Below the pieces are notes generated by a model. The model ran no database searches, had not been told where the DNA came from, and worked only from the letters and a program-made list of their open reading frames with translations. Shown here piece after piece: positions 1 to 11,600 of a DNA stretch of 64,000 nt. The stretch is from Chondrus crispus. Lineage: Eukaryota > Rhodophyta > Florideophyceae > Gigartinales > Gigartinaceae. The translations under genes and the position numbers were made by a program. The stretch lies in contig NW_005179179.1 of NCBI RefSeq assembly GCF_000350225.1, positions 32,609-96,608 on the forward strand, in the 5' to 3' direction. How positions within the stretch are numbered: position 1 is the stretch's first letter; each line of letters starts with the position of its first letter.

Positions 1-300
1 GAGAGCGCGCGCGAGCGTGCGCCCGTCGCGCCCGACGCCCGCCCCGCCGCCCGCTATTCCCGGAGCGCGCGCCGCCGCCGTGTCGCCGCCGCCCCGCGCC
101 GCGCCGTGCCGGCCCTTCCGCGCCGCTCGCTTGCGCGCGAATGCGCGGCGCCGGTCCGCTACCGCCGCGGCGCGAGGCGGAGAAGGGCGTTGCGCTTGCA
201 GGGGGCGATTGCCGTGCTGCAGATATTACTCGGCATCATTGCCGCGGCGAGGCGGGGTTCGGCCGGTCGGCGTAGGGACATGCAATGTATTGACCTAATA
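1..300. other. GC-rich, CpG-dense segment without a gene
   Basis: The first 300 bases are extremely rich in G and C and in CpG, mostly short CGC and GCC runs. Open frames cross it on both strands only because stop codons are rare in such sequence. Their translations are Arg/Ala/Pro-rich and contain no domain I recognise. It may be a CpG-rich flank of something left of the window. Confidence 0.5.
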
Positions 301-1030
301 GGTCTCTCAAGCAAAAAGGAGATTGCGCAAAGATCCGGTGCTTTGCGCATGAGGTTGGCCCGGCCCATACAGTGACGACCGCATCCTTGCTGGCACGTGC
401 GAAATGTCCGCAAAACCCAACAAAAAAGCCGTGACAGCTGCGTTAATGTGCGAAAGGCTGCCTGCATCCATACAGTAGTTTATGTTCAATTTTAAAACAT
501 CATGTAATTGTCCAAGTACAGCGGAGATGCTACAGCCGTCTGTCCTAAGGACTAAAATGGGCATCTTGTGCGAGATTCTTGAATAGCAGCAACCTCGGAT
601 TAAGAGCAGTATGAAGCGGTTGGCACGGGGTGCTCCTATATCGTGGTACCCCCTGCCTGCACTTCAAATACCAATCATTTAAATTGGTTAGATGCTGGGA
701 GATGGCAGTCTGCAAGTTGAACTAAAGGCCTCTTTCACACAAATAAAAGCTCGTGCCCAGTACCATACCTCTCTACTACGGTACTTCAACTACACTGAAG
801 CCTTCTACGTCCCTAGGTTGACCTTTTCGCCGCTGTGGTAGGGGTGTCGCTTCCCTCGTTTCTTGTAAAATCATCTTCTAACATCATGTCTACTACATCT
901 TACCCAAAGGGTTGTTTTTTCGGCACTGGAAGCGAACATATCAGTTGTTCTGCTACACATCCCAGGCACAAGTTGCAAACAACATTACTACCGCGTCTCA
1001 ATTCCTCTCTCTGGGCAAAAACAGGCCCGT
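301..1030. other. No gene recognised
   Basis: Only short open frames occur here, none with recognisable motifs. I see no terminal repeats, RNA gene or clear promoter. The base composition drops to that of the surrounding degraded element DNA. Confidence 0.5.
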
Positions 1031-1907
1031 GTGTTTCTTGTGAATGGGAAGCTGCCAGCGAAAATGCGGAATCGGTATTATCAAAGACTTCGTGGTGAAA
1101 CGACGCCGAGCTTCACAGGCCGTATACTATCACAACACCCGCCAAACCTTGACCGTGAACATGAAATGCCTTGTATACGCTGTCACGATTTTCTTAAAGT
1201 ACTGCAAAACGCAATTAGAAGAAATCATTCCCGCGGTGATATTCTTACTACCTGGATAGCACCTAGATCTTTGTATGAGATGTGGAGTGTGACAAGTGGG
1301 GTTACTGCGGAGCTATTTGCAGACTGCTTTAATGAAAGTGGCGTCCTTGATACATACTGCAGTGAGGACCTGCAAGATGTTCGGATCTACTGGAACTTGG
1401 GAATGTAATGAAGCAAATATCAATGCTGGTGCTGCAAACCCACCTTTTACATCAATTTTATTGGAGAACTTGTTATCTAGGTTCGAGGAAGGCGTTCAGA
1501 AGTCCGTTCCGTACTGTAGATGTGTTATACTTCCAATTGGAGAGCGGTATAATATAGTTAGTTGCTTAGAACGGCTTACTTTTGAAGGACATTTACTTGT
1601 AACTGTTCCTGCTGGCTGCTTTCCACTCAAGAATCAGAGGACTCTTCTTGCACGAGACTACGTCAGAGATAAGCCCAACATGAACCAATCACTCGAAATG
1701 TTTATATGGTGCAACAGGGAGCATCTAATTTCGTTTCCACCTCCAGTCGATGTAGAAGAAGCGTATCAATATTGGTGCACATGCTATCTTGAGTACTCAG
1801 AAAGGGCAACTGTTCATAGAGATTCTTTTCAGGGAGTTTTTCCTTCTGAACTAAGAAGCTCTGAAAGGGTGCTATCTGGCTTTTTGAATTCTGTGCATGA
1901 TTCTTGA
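1031..1907 (+). pseudogene. Unknown protein remnant in two overlapping frames
   Basis: Two plus-strand frames overlap here: one from 1031 to 1408, the other open from 1296 to 1907. Both have natural-looking composition with many Cys, Trp and Tyr. The first includes the segment PCIRCHDFLKVLQNAIRRN; the second includes LLVTVPAGCFPLKN and an acidic, aromatic stretch around EEAYQYWCTCYLEY. The simplest reading is one coding sequence with a frameshift near 1390, or two exons. I do not recognise the family and see no zinc-finger, transposase or polymerase motif. Given the neighbours, a decayed transposon gene is more likely than a host gene. Confidence 0.35.
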
Positions 1908-1938
1908 TACAGTATTTGACAATATTTCTTTCCCTCTT

Positions 1939-2472
1939 TTACATATAGTCCGTAGCCTGCAGTATAGTATCCAATTCATCTATTTCAATAAAATCACTGT
2001 GAACAGATGATATTCTGTCTCTTTCTGAGCTTGACTCAGAGCTGACCTCGATCTCAGGAGCAACTGTGACTACGTCCCCGAATTCAGCCGTGACAAATAC
2101 GTTCTCCGCATGACATTGTGCGGCATCTGCGTTGCTGACAGCACTTGAAACAGATTGAAGCTGTGCTTGAGAAACAGAACTGTTATCATTGCCTACTATA
2201 TCGTCGACTCCGTTTCGGCAAGTTAATTCATTGCAGAGACAACCTATCATTTCAAAGATTGCTTTAAGCAAGTACATCTTGTGGTACAATTCCACACCGC
2301 GACCCCCGGTGGGAGATGAGAACCGTCGAGACGGGCGGTTACTACCATAGCAATCGTGCACGCGCCCTCTGCGAGCACAGTAGTACCTCCACGGCGTACA
2401 CGTGGCACAACCGTTGGCGCCGGTCGTGGCCACGGGCACACGTGTGCGACCCATCCGGTAAGTAATTAGCAA
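1939..2472 (-). CDS. Hypothetical 177-aa ORF, probably chimeric
   Basis: This minus-strand ORF starts at 2472 and ends at 1939. Its first 55 or so residues resemble the translation of DNA at 60860-60990, just past the DIRS-like recombinase: both read YYC-A/T-RR-R-R-V early and a GGRG-x-ELY stretch later. The remaining two thirds is acidic and Ser-rich (SSESSSERDRISS) and unrelated. A repeat terminus appears to have supplied the start codon to an unrelated frame. There is no recognised domain, and it may not be expressed. Confidence 0.25.
   Translation of the reverse strand: MLITYRMGRTRVPVATTGANGCATCTPWRYYCARRGRVHDCYGSNRPSRRFSSPTGGRGVELYHKMYLLKAIFEMIGCLCNELTCRNGVDDIVGNDNSSVSQAQLQSVSSAVSNADAAQCHAENVFVTAEFGDVVTVAPEIEVSSESSSERDRISSVHSDFIEIDELDTILQATDYM
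2286..2450 (-). repeat. Diverged copy of the segment next to the DIRS-like recombinase
   Basis: Read on the minus strand, this segment aligns by eye with plus-strand 60860-60990. Both contain TACTACTGT, then a GGGCGCGTG stretch, then TCTC(A/C)CC(C/G)GGGG and finally GGAATTGTAC. The similarity stops near 2286 and near 60990, as for a repeat end. I infer a shared terminal region of one element family, present here without its coding part. Confidence 0.4.
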
Positions 2473-2861
2473 TTAGTGGTTAATGGCACAAATTAGCCAA
2501 TTTAGTACAGTAGCTGGTATACAGTATGTAACAGCTACTGTAGCGGGACAGGTGTCCTGGCGTCCCACTTAGGGGTTAAGACCGGGGGCACCTGCCCCGT
2601 TCCAGTAAACGGGGGCAGACTCGCCTCCCTTCCCTCTACGGAGTTTTGCTAACTCCGTCCAGTTTTACCTCTAAGTCTCAGGCTTCTAACCCGTGACCGG
2701 CCGTCCGGATCTAACACCACCGACCGGCTGCACGTCACCGGCCACGTGAGCCTTCCCTCTTTTCGAGTCTTTCCGTACGGTTTGCGCTCGCGTGGGTTAC
2801 CCAGCGGCGCGCGCTCCCTTACCTCTAACCCCCTCGTTCCGAGTGGTCGGGACGAAGGTAG
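2473..2861. other. Non-coding, no gene recognised
   Basis: This stretch lies between the chimeric ORF and the 3' end of the TE-F gene. It contains CACCTGCCCC-type and pyrimidine-rich tracts and short open frames without motifs. It could hold the TE-F 3' untranslated region or terminus, but I found no matching inverted repeat beyond 29133. Confidence 0.4.
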
Positions 2862-3257
2862 TTATACCACACATCTCAGTGATTTGCAGTCTCTCTTACA
2901 CCTGCAAGACGGAGTAATAGACTTCATATTTCGTTGAATTTCACTTAAATCCTCTTCCCTGTGAAGTAGAAACGTGCCGTTATGGTTAAATCCAAAGTCG
3001 GAGCTGCAACCGCCTACAACGTGTGAAGACAAGTCTTCGTTCGATGAATTCATCCACTACTGCTTTAGAACAAAGTAAGCTCTTTTCATCTGCATTTTGA
3101 GATGCTCCTGCGGTGGCACAAGTTGATTAGCTGATTTTGCAGTGTCGGCCACGAAGTTCCTCACATCCCTTGTCCAGAGTGAGGACCCCACGCTATTCTC
3201 GCTTTGGAATATGGACTTTTGAAACTCGGTAAATTCCTTGTGCAGTAGAACGCCTTG
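2862..3257 (-). pseudogene. TE-F gene, C-terminal part, cut off by TE-A
   Basis: Frame 3257-3057, then a TAG, then 3053-2862 in the same frame. The conserved stretch LVPPQEHLKMQMKRAYFVLKQ-stop-W matches the LPPT-(x)-H-x2-R-A-x-Y-x3-W segment found near the end of a large family of uncharacterised transposon-like proteins in animals. The last part, CRCKRDCKSLRC, matches the CxCxxxCxxxRC cysteine cluster with which those proteins end. Removing TE-A plus one CCTTG joins this frame directly to the frame ending near 23511 (VTQ then GVLLHKEF). This is therefore the 3' end of the gene that starts at 29133. Confidence 0.65.
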
Positions 3258-3461
3258 TGTTGCACAGTCCGCGGGTAATGATTGTGAAGGTGAAGGTTCC
3301 TTGCCCGTCCAGTTTATTGAGTCGGGCACTATCTTTAAGTAGGGCAATCTAAATGCTAGAAGAGATAAAGCGATACAAACGCCACGCAATATATTGGTGC
3401 CCCGTGAGGCTTGCGGTGGTCGAGGAGTCCTCTGTACGGAGCCATCGGTCGCGGTGTATCA
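3258..3461 (-). repeat. TE-A 3' LTR (204 bp)
   Basis: On the minus strand it begins TGATACACCGCG and ends TGTGCAACA, giving the TG...CA ends of an LTR. It matches 23283-23505 except for scattered substitutions and a 19-bp segment missing near the middle. AATAAA occurs in the minus sense near 3320, a plausible poly(A) signal. The purine tract CTTTTGAAAGAAAGAAC, minus sense, directly precedes it at 3462-3478 and is the likely plus-strand primer. Confidence 0.85.
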
Positions 3462-3489
3462 GTTCTTTCTTTCAAAAGACTATTTGAAA

Positions 3490-5865
3490 TTATTGAGAGA
3501 TCGTCAAACGTGCTGCAGAAACGAGATCCTGGTCAGGATGAGCGTCTAAAAATCTGTTCAGCATTGCCGGGATGTCTTCGTCCATATTGTTAATCGGCTC
3601 CCAAGTTGGGTCTTCGTCGTCGAAGCCTTTCCACTTTTCTTGTACTTCAAATTGATCATTTTGTGCGCTGTAGCGCAAATTTAAAATTGCCTCTACCGTG
3701 TTGAGATGTGGTTCGTTATGGTCAATGGAATCCAGAAGCTCCTCAGAAACGTTCACTTGTGAGTCAGCGTACAGTTTCAATCTGTCAGCATGTAATAGAG
3801 CATGGGCGCCGTTAATGAGGTCTTCACAATCAAAGATTAGCTCCGACAGGACATGTGAGATACGTCGTGGACCTTTCCAAGTAACGCGCAATTTGTGCCC
3901 TTGCCTGTCACTACGTTTGGCGACCAGCACAAAGTCTCCCATTTCGAAGTTGATACCCCTGACATGCGTCCGAGCATTGTGTCTTTGTATTGCGTCTTCT
4001 CTCAGCTTGTTTTTGCGATTGTAAATGTCACAGTGTATATCGTTGAGGGCTTTAGCAATAGATTCGATGTGTATGATTCGCTGTGCTCTCAAAAAATCCA
4101 GGGACGCTGGCTGTGGTTCTCCTGCTGGCAGTAGTGTGCGCAGTGGACTGTCTGGGGGTAGACCCGTGAATGCTGTTATTGGAGCACGATTCCCTAGACT
4201 CGGACGTTTCGAATGGTTCAGGATGCTCTGTAGTAGTGGAAGAACGGTGGGCCACTCCTTTTCTTTCAATCGAAATTCTGGTAGTAGTGCGCGACAAGCA
4301 CGAAGAACTTCTTTACATACTGTTTCGACAGTACCGTTTGACTGAGGGCAGTACGGAGTGGTGAAGTGGTGATGTGCGTGCAAATGACGGTTGAGGGCGG
4401 CCATTACAGTGTTCTTGAAGTGCGTTCCCTGATCAGAGCTCCACGTCAGCACGACGCCAAAAAGAGAGAACCAGCTCATGAGAGCCCTTACTGTGTGCTC
4501 TGTACCGGCAGATGGACAGGGTTCCAAGCGAACCAAGGAGGATGCGTCGTCTTTCAGAATGAGTACGTACTGGTGATCGTCGTTGCTCGGTCCCATGTAC
4601 AGGAAATCGAAATGTAGTAAATCGTTTGGTTTGTCAGCATGCAGTGTGTGTGCAATAGGACGAGGGATTCGCAAGCCTCCGTTTGTGGCAAGGCAATGGA
4701 GGCAGCTGTTGCAAAATGAGAAAATGTCGGCTCGCATCTTCTTCCAGAAAACATTTTCCTGTATATTGGCGACCGTAGTGTCGGCACCGCCGTGACCGCT
4801 TCTTCTACAATGCCCAATAACGCAAATACGGAGTTGGATGTGTTGACCTTGAACTGTGGATGGAATCTAGATTGCTCCCCCTTCTCGAGTAATGAGTCTG
4901 TCTCTTTGGTGATTACAGGCTGGAGAGATGCCTTCGTTGATGGCCTCCTCTTGGACTGCCTTTATGTCTTCCTCGCAAGGCCAAGTGAAATCTGGATCAA
5001 GATCAGGTGCTATTGGCGTGGAGAACAGGGAGGCCATGCGGCCAGAGGTGATAGTTATTTCTTCTTTGCTAGCCGTGGCTCCCCATCGTGATAGTAGATC
5101 AGCCCAAACATTGTCATCTCCAGATATGTGCCCAATTGTGTACTGAAAGGCGGCGAGTGTCAGGGCCCATCTTTGGATTTTGTTAGCAACGTGCTTCTGA
5201 GTAGAGGGGTTGGCTACCGTGGGGTTGAAGATGTACACTAAATTCTTGTGGTCGGTGAATAATTGAAATCCGTGGGGGCGCAGTAGAATATAGTCCAGGC
5301 GCGTAACTGACTCAACTACTGCAAAGGGTTCTTTTTCTGGAGTCGACCAGCGGGCGCTAGCCGCCTTGAACGAGCCGCTGAGGAAAGCGAGAGGTTCATG
5401 TTTTTGTCCTTCAAACGGATCGTCTACGTTTCCTGGTGGTATTTGGGTCAGGACGCTACCCCAATGGTGTTCACTTGCATCAGTGAAGAGGCACAATAGC
5501 TTGTCTGGGTGAGGTTGTGCTAGAGTCACAGATTCGGCAAGTGCGCGCTTGACTCTTCTATAGCAATCGCCGTGAGCTGGATTCCATTTTTGTGTTAATG
5601 AGACTTTGGAAGCGGCTGTCTTCGTCCGATGGCCTGCGATGGTGAGGGTGTCTTCCAGGAGAGTGGTCAAAGGTTCTACCATTTGGTTGAAGTCGGGGAT
5701 GGCCATCCGCATCCAATTCGCTGCGCATATAAACTGCTGTAGTTCTGCACCGTTAGAAGGCGGGGGCATATCAAGTAACGGCTGCAGTTGCTTGGGATCC
5801 ATTTTGATCCCATTCGCGGAGATGAGGCGTCCGCACCATCTCACGGTTTTGAGAAAAAACGGCAC
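3490..5865 (-). pseudogene. pol: TE-A RNase H, integrase and chromodomain
   Basis: This frame continues pol after a one-base shift in a T6 run near 5855. RNase H occupies about the first 260 residues (FTDASEHHWGSVL, FTDHKNLVYIF, WADLLSRW). An in-frame TAG at 4867-4869 precedes IPS; related elements usually have Trp there, so TGG to TAG is likely. The integrase follows: the H2C2 zinc site GHCRRSGH...CNSCLHC, then catalytic D in LHFDFLY, D in SSDQGTHF and E in GTVETV. The C-terminus carries a chromodomain (VEAILNLRYS...EVQEKWKGFDDEDPTWEP), which in chromoviruses steers integration to marked chromatin. ORF end 3490 lies 29 bp before the 3' LTR. Confidence 0.85.
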
Positions 5866-7407
5866 TTAGCAGCGTGGAGCTTGATTCCGATTTCCCTGCA
5901 GATTCTGAAGAAGGTGCGAAGCTTTTCGAGTAGTTCTCCCTCATTGTTGCAGTGAAAAAGTAGATCGTTCAGCCACTGTAGTAAATTCTCACGTATAGGG
6001 AGGCAGAGCTCGCTGATGGTGCTCTGAAAATAAAATGTGGCGTTGGTTTGTCCATGCAGGACGCGAGTTGGCGTGAATACGCCATCCGGGGTGATGAATG
6101 ATTGACATTCTTGCGACTTGCGGTCAAGAGGCATTTGCCAATAACCATGACATAAATCTATACATGCATAGCATGTATCGCCTGCCAGGTCGGAAATTGC
6201 GGTTTCGAGATGGGGCATCGGCCATATGAAAGGGATGGTCTGATGATTCACGGGGCGCAGGTCGACCGTAAACCGAAACTCTTCGGGTCCTGGGTTGGGT
6301 ACGAGTAGGGGTGCACAAGCCCATTGGCTTCGGTTGTTGCGTCGCACTAGACCCAGTTGTATGAGTTCATCGACTTTGCGGCGAAGGAAGGCCGCCTGTG
6401 GCGGTGAGTACCTGCGGAGTTTGACGCGTACCGGCTTTGCGTTCGATTTGAGCCTAATAATCATAGGAGGTACAGCGGCAGGTGGATCGGCTCCCAGCTT
6501 TGTTCGAAAAAGATCGCGGTATTCATGTAGTAGGCCTTTTAACTCCGTGTGAAGTTCAGTTGGTAGTCCATTGGCAATAGCCGCAGCCCGTCTTGCACGT
6601 AGATGCTCCGTAGTTTTTCCCGGAATATCCTTCCCAGGTGAGAGGTATTCTGTTTGTCGGAGGGGGTTGTCGTCCTCGCCATTGCCATGGAACAGGGGTG
6701 AAGGTGTGCTCGCAGTAGCGTCATCACACTCCTCGGTGTTCTGTTTTGTCTCTGTCACTGGTTCTTGCGTCTGCAGGGCTTCTTCATCACATGTGGGCGA
6801 GTCTACGTGCTGGTGTGACTTGTTGAGAAATAGGAGGGCCAGTCGAGATGGTGTAGACGGTAGATGGGTGTTGTGCTCCGCTGCCGTAGTAGAGAGCGCT
6901 GCAGAAGACGAATGAAAGCCCACGTGCGAGAAGTCAGCGTCGTAGAAAGTGTTTCGAACGCTTGAAAGGTGTTTGTCCAAATTGAAGCCAAGGGAGTTCA
7001 GGAGAGGTCGCGAGAGGAGTATTACCTGCATAGATTCTTCAAATACGAGGAATTCAACGTTTCGAAGCCGCAGCAGTCCTACTGGCAGCTGTATAGTTAT
7101 TGAAATCCGTGCTTTTTTCTTTGCTTGGTAAGTCACTTCTTCCTCGCTATCCCGGGATCCAAGAGCAAGATTCATTCGAATGGGCACATTTAGAGGCAAC
7201 ATCTGGATGAAAACATTGGCTTCAGCGCATGTTCAGAGGTGAGCTTCCGACAAAGCTGAATGAACCGCGCCATAGTCACCATTCACGACGACCGGCACAA
7301 TGTCGACCAGTTTTCCTTCAAAACAGCCCGCGTTGAGTGGGATGGGGGCCGCTGACGTCATAGACTTGAGAGACGATCTGTTGGTGGCTTTTTCATCGTA
7401 GTACTTC
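5841..7407 (-). pseudogene. pol: TE-A protease and reverse transcriptase
   Basis: The frame begins at the TE-B insertion point. An aspartic-protease active-site match, NGDYGAVHSA, appears first, then a TGA at 7233-7235, and the frame reopens to 5841. RT motifs follow in order: the LRRYSPPQAAFLRRKVDELIQLG start, SQWACAPLLVPNPG, FRFTVDLRPVN, ACIDLCHGYWQMPL and the LHGQTNATFYFQS region. The active site reads QWLNDLLFHC where WLDD would be expected, so the first Asp is Asn. This alone would abolish polymerase activity. The protein ends by frameshift into the RNase H frame. Domain assignment is firm; function is lost. Confidence 0.85.
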
Positions 7408-8456
7408 TGTAGTGCAATACGCACCTGAAAAGGGGGGTGAAAAGAAAGGAAAATATTTGGATATGAAAAGTAGTCCGGGTTGGGGGACACACGTGTGAAT
7501 AATTGCACAGTTTTAATTTCTAATTATTTTATTTTATTTAGTTAATTAGTTGGCATTAATTTTGCTGACACTAGATTAGATCTAGGATCTAGCGCCGCGA
7601 GCTACTGTAGTGGCTCCGGCGGGGCGATATATACCTTAGCCCTCTGACCACCAAGTCAGTAAAGGTAACCGGAGTTGCCAGAGTTGAATGTCGCCTTGGT
7701 CGAAGTCCGTCTCTACCAAGACGCTCCCTTTTACCTAAGCCTACGGCATCCTTTGCGCTCGGTGGTTCCCTTCTCTTTTCCCTTTATTTCCCTATTCATT
7801 CCTCTACTTCTATTTCTATCTTTCCCTTAATTGTGTTGGTTCCATTGGAGTCGGTTGCGACCGATCCGGTGTAGGTGTTTTAGCCATCGGGCAACACGTC
7901 GTGTAGCGCTGCTACTGTTTCAAGTTCCGTCGGAAGGCTGTTGTGACGACGCCTCTGTCGAAGGTCTTACTGTATAAGACAGAGTTGGTACCACCTACCG
8001 CGATTGCGATCGCGCTGGTGAGGGTGTTTCTAGCCATCGGGCAACACGTCGGTAGTAGCGCTGCTACACAATTACGATCCCGTCGGGTAGTGCTGAACAA
8101 GCCCCCGTCGAAGACCTTGAATTATACCCAAGGTGCTGAAGACGCTCGTCGAGCATTGGCCTTACAACCCAGCGAACCGCGGTTACATCCTCGTAGACAA
8201 GCCCAACCCGCACTCGCCGAGCGCTCAAGTCTTCACAAGTCTCTACCACCATTTTCTTCCCGGGCCGGGCATCTTTCCTTACCCCCCCCCGTCGGATTTG
8301 AGCTACCGTGGGCCGCAAGCCCACACAAGGGGAAAGGGAGTCTCGCACGCTCCGTAGCGCGTGCCATCGGCAGTTGTTGTTGTTGCTGTTGTTGTTTTCT
8401 TCTTTTTGTTTGACCGTCGGACTGTGTTCGCGGCCTGTCAGGCACATTGCACTACA
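7408..8456 (+). repeat. TE-B 5' LTR (1049 bp)
   Basis: Nearly identical to 21274-22322. Its 11-bp ends form a perfect inverted repeat. Inside, a segment of about 42 bp (7874-7915) recurs at 8023-8067, both containing TAGCCATCGGGCAACACGTC and ending GCGCTGCTAC. A (TTG)n-type run lies at about 8372-8395, and a C-run near 8281. A TATA-like element is listed separately. Confidence 0.95.
7628..7633 (+). promoter_or_regulatory. Possible TATA box of the TE-B LTR
   Basis: The sequence GGGGCGATATATACC lies about 220 bp into the LTR, at the end of a GC-rich stretch and before a more neutral region. Its position fits an LTR promoter driving gag-pol. It recurs in the 3' LTR. Assignment rests on sequence and position only. 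Confidence 0.4.
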
Positions 8457-8460
8457 AAAG

Positions 8461-8474
8461 TGGTCTCCCGACCT
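8461..8474 (+). other. TE-B probable primer binding site
   Basis: Four bases after the 5' LTR the sequence TGGTCTCCCGACC begins with TGG, complementary to the CCA end of a tRNA. Its reverse complement GGTCGGGAGACCA looks like a tRNA acceptor 3' end. Which tRNA cannot be told from this window. Confidence 0.5.
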
Positions 8475-8621
8475 AGAATTGTCTACAGCAAACTCGACCT
8501 AGAATTGTGTCTACGACAAATTTGACCTGGAGTTGTACTACGAAAGTGGCCTGGGTAACGGAGTCGCTTTCTTTTATTTTTTTGTTTGTACTTTTTTTGT
8601 GTAGGTTCGCTCGTACGAGCG

Positions 8622-11600
8622 ATGTCGACAAGCGCCCCCGGGGACGTCGGTCCCGGGGCGAGTAGGAGCGGATCGGCAAGGGCGTCGAGGATCCCGCGAG
8701 GTCCTTGCACCCGAAGCCAGGCCAGTACGGCCACGGATCCTGAAGGTCAAGAAATCCCGACGGGGATTGAAGCCGACAAGGATAACCTATCCTACAGGTT
8801 CGAGAAGATGGGCGAGGAAATTCGCCAAGAGATGACGAAAAATCTCGAGGCTGAATTAGCCCTCGTCCGGAAGCAACTGGAGTTGCAAGCATCCGAGTTC
8901 CACACTGTTTTAGGAGAGCTATCGGCTCGAGTGGATCTCGTCGAGAAGGAGCGAGGTGAGGCGACCGACGGTCTAGAGCCGGAGTTCCTAGCTTCGTTGA
9001 AAAGTTCAGTCAAGGACGCAAGGCGCGACGCGAATCAAGCTTTGGATTCCTTAGGTAAATTTAGAAGCAGTATCGACGACAGGTTCGACCGCGCCGCTCA
9101 TCGTCTCAAGGACCTTGAACAGGTCGCCGGGCAAGAGCCGCTCCCCACGGGTCGAGAAGGCGACCGTCGATCGAAGAAGACAAGGCCGCTGTACAGCGGA
9201 GTTCTTTCCAAGACTTCGAAGAAGAATCTGCGACGCCGAAGCAAGAGTCACTGTAGTGACTACCCGGAGGGCCAGGACTCAACGGCCGAGTCGAATGGCC
9301 TCTCCGAAGATGGTGACGACGGTTCGTCGAACCATGCCAGCGATTCCGAACATCGTTCAGAGGAAGGAAAAGGAATTTCGCAGGGCAAGAAAATTACCTC
9401 CAGACGGGGCGAGATCACTTCGTCCGCCTCGCGGAGAGACAAGGACGCGGAGCCCGAAGATGTCGCAACGCGGCGCGGGCCGCGATGGGAGGAGTTGGAG
9501 GAGCTGAATCCGACCAACTACCTCTTCAAGAAATTACTTTCGTACCGAACGTACCGCTTGCGGAACCCGCAGACATATTTGTCAAGTTCCCGGCGGACCG
9601 CCGTGCGAAAAATTAGGAGAGATATTCCGCCTAAGGTGAAGAAGGACAACACGTTCACAGGTGAGGACGGGGTCCTCGTGTTGGATTTTTTGGCAAAATT
9701 AGTTCAAGAGTTTGATACTCAAGAAATGAACGAGGGGCAAGCGTTCCGCTTGTTGCCCGAATTTCTAAGCGGCACAGCCTTGAGACAGTACACTTCGGTG
9801 TCTCAGACGGCCGGGTCCCACCACGGAAAGGTATCCGTTTGGCCGGAGGCCATACAGTGGTTGTTGAGGAGTTTTGCAACCGACGAGGTGATCCGTCAAG
9901 CCGAGCTCGCATTGCGAGAGGTTCAGCAAAGACCGTCTGAAGACGAGATGGAATTTTATATCCGTGTGACGGACGCGAGCAATCGATGTGGAAACGTATA
10001 TTCGATGGAAGAACAAATGACGATGTTTATTGAAGGACTCGATTCGAGTATCAAGCCGATGGTATTTTAATACCGGCAAGACAATCGGGATGTTTCGTTT
10101 TTGAGACTAGTTAATTACGCGAAGGCGCATGGCTCGGCGAGCCGCGCTGAGGACAAGAAGACCAAGATGGTCACAATCCAGACGCCGTCGACGATCAGGG
10201 CAGGTAAGAAGCCGAGGGCTTCTTATGCCGGTCGCAAAAGTCATGCCGCCGTCCATTTAGCCGAGTCAATTTCCGCGTCAGAGGAGCGCGGTGCGCACGG
10301 AAGTAGCGAAAATCACGACGAGGGCGCGTTGGTAGCCGAAGGCGAGTTCATTGAGCCATCGGAGGGCTACGGACACGAAGACTACGGGGCAAGCGGGTCG
10401 TCAACTTTACCGACGCCCACTTACACGACGGAGTCGTTTTCAGAGCCCACGGATCCCGTGATGATGTTTCGTGGGCGCGGCCACACGCCGGCGCCGCGCA
10501 TTCTGATGGAAGACAAGGGTACAACGTTTCGAAGGCCAGGATGAATGGGAAGGCCGCAACGTCAAGGAAGGCTGCCAGCTCGTGAAGGGCCTAGGCCGCA
10601 ATATCCCGTCAAGACGCACCGACTGGTGTGCTATCATTGCTATGAAAAGGGGCACGCTGCGCCAGCGTGCATTCTTTCCCTCTGGGAAATGCACCGAGTT
10701 TTAGAAAATTATGAGGCGTTGTCTCCGATGGAGAGGTTAGGGATACCATCGACGAGTTACCTGAAGGTCAAGAATTGGTTCGATTCGCAGACGGCGAGCA
10801 CGCCGAGCGCTTCAACGCCGAGGTCGAACCAACCCTTCAGAGGGCCCGCCGCGGGGCCCGCGACGTCGGATGTGAGAAGGATCCCGCAGCGGCAGGAAAA
10901 CTAGAGAGGGGAATCTCGCATGAGTCGCGAGAGGCACAGAGTCTACGTACTGTGCCCGGGGCTCAGCCCCGTTCCCCGTCTCTAAAGGAAAAATCAGGCC
11001 CCGATGAGGAGGTTGTTGGATTGGTGGATAAGCCTCAAAGGGCCAGCTCAAGTCAAGAAAATTCTGAGCCGAGCCCGAGATCATCCGCTGGAAGAAGTTC
11101 GAAGACCCTAGTACAGGGTTAAGCGACGGGAGTGTCCCGAGAAGATTTTGGTTCTTGCGCGAAAAAACTATAAAGTTTACGCGGACATCGGACCCACAAT
11201 CGGATTGATGAGCCGGGTGTTGTCTGTTTTAGACACCGGCGCAGGACCAAACCTTGTGCGAAAATCGGAACTCCCGGCTGGAATGGAATCTCTAGTGTCC
11301 TACGGACCGACCGAAGACATTGGTGACGCGAACAACAGGCCACCCCAGACTCTCGGCACAATTAGAATGCCTGTGAGGCTTGGAAAATTTGTGACCGCAG
11401 CCGAGTTTATTGTATGCGAAAAACTAGCAGTCCCGCTAATTCTAGGCGCGGACTACTGTGACCGGTTTGTGGAAGCAATTTATCCAAGGAAGAAAACGGT
11501 TGAGTTGGCGGATTTCTCGTAGGTTCCGATAGTTACGCGGTTCTCGGCGAGAAAAGGTAAGAAGAATCTCGTCCCGGGCGAGGACGAGAATGAGGGAAAG

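Noticed and set aside
8064..8447. Poly-Gln and Asn-rich ORFs in the TE-B LTRs
   Set aside because: They come from a TTG-type microsatellite in an LTR and lie in untranslated sequence.
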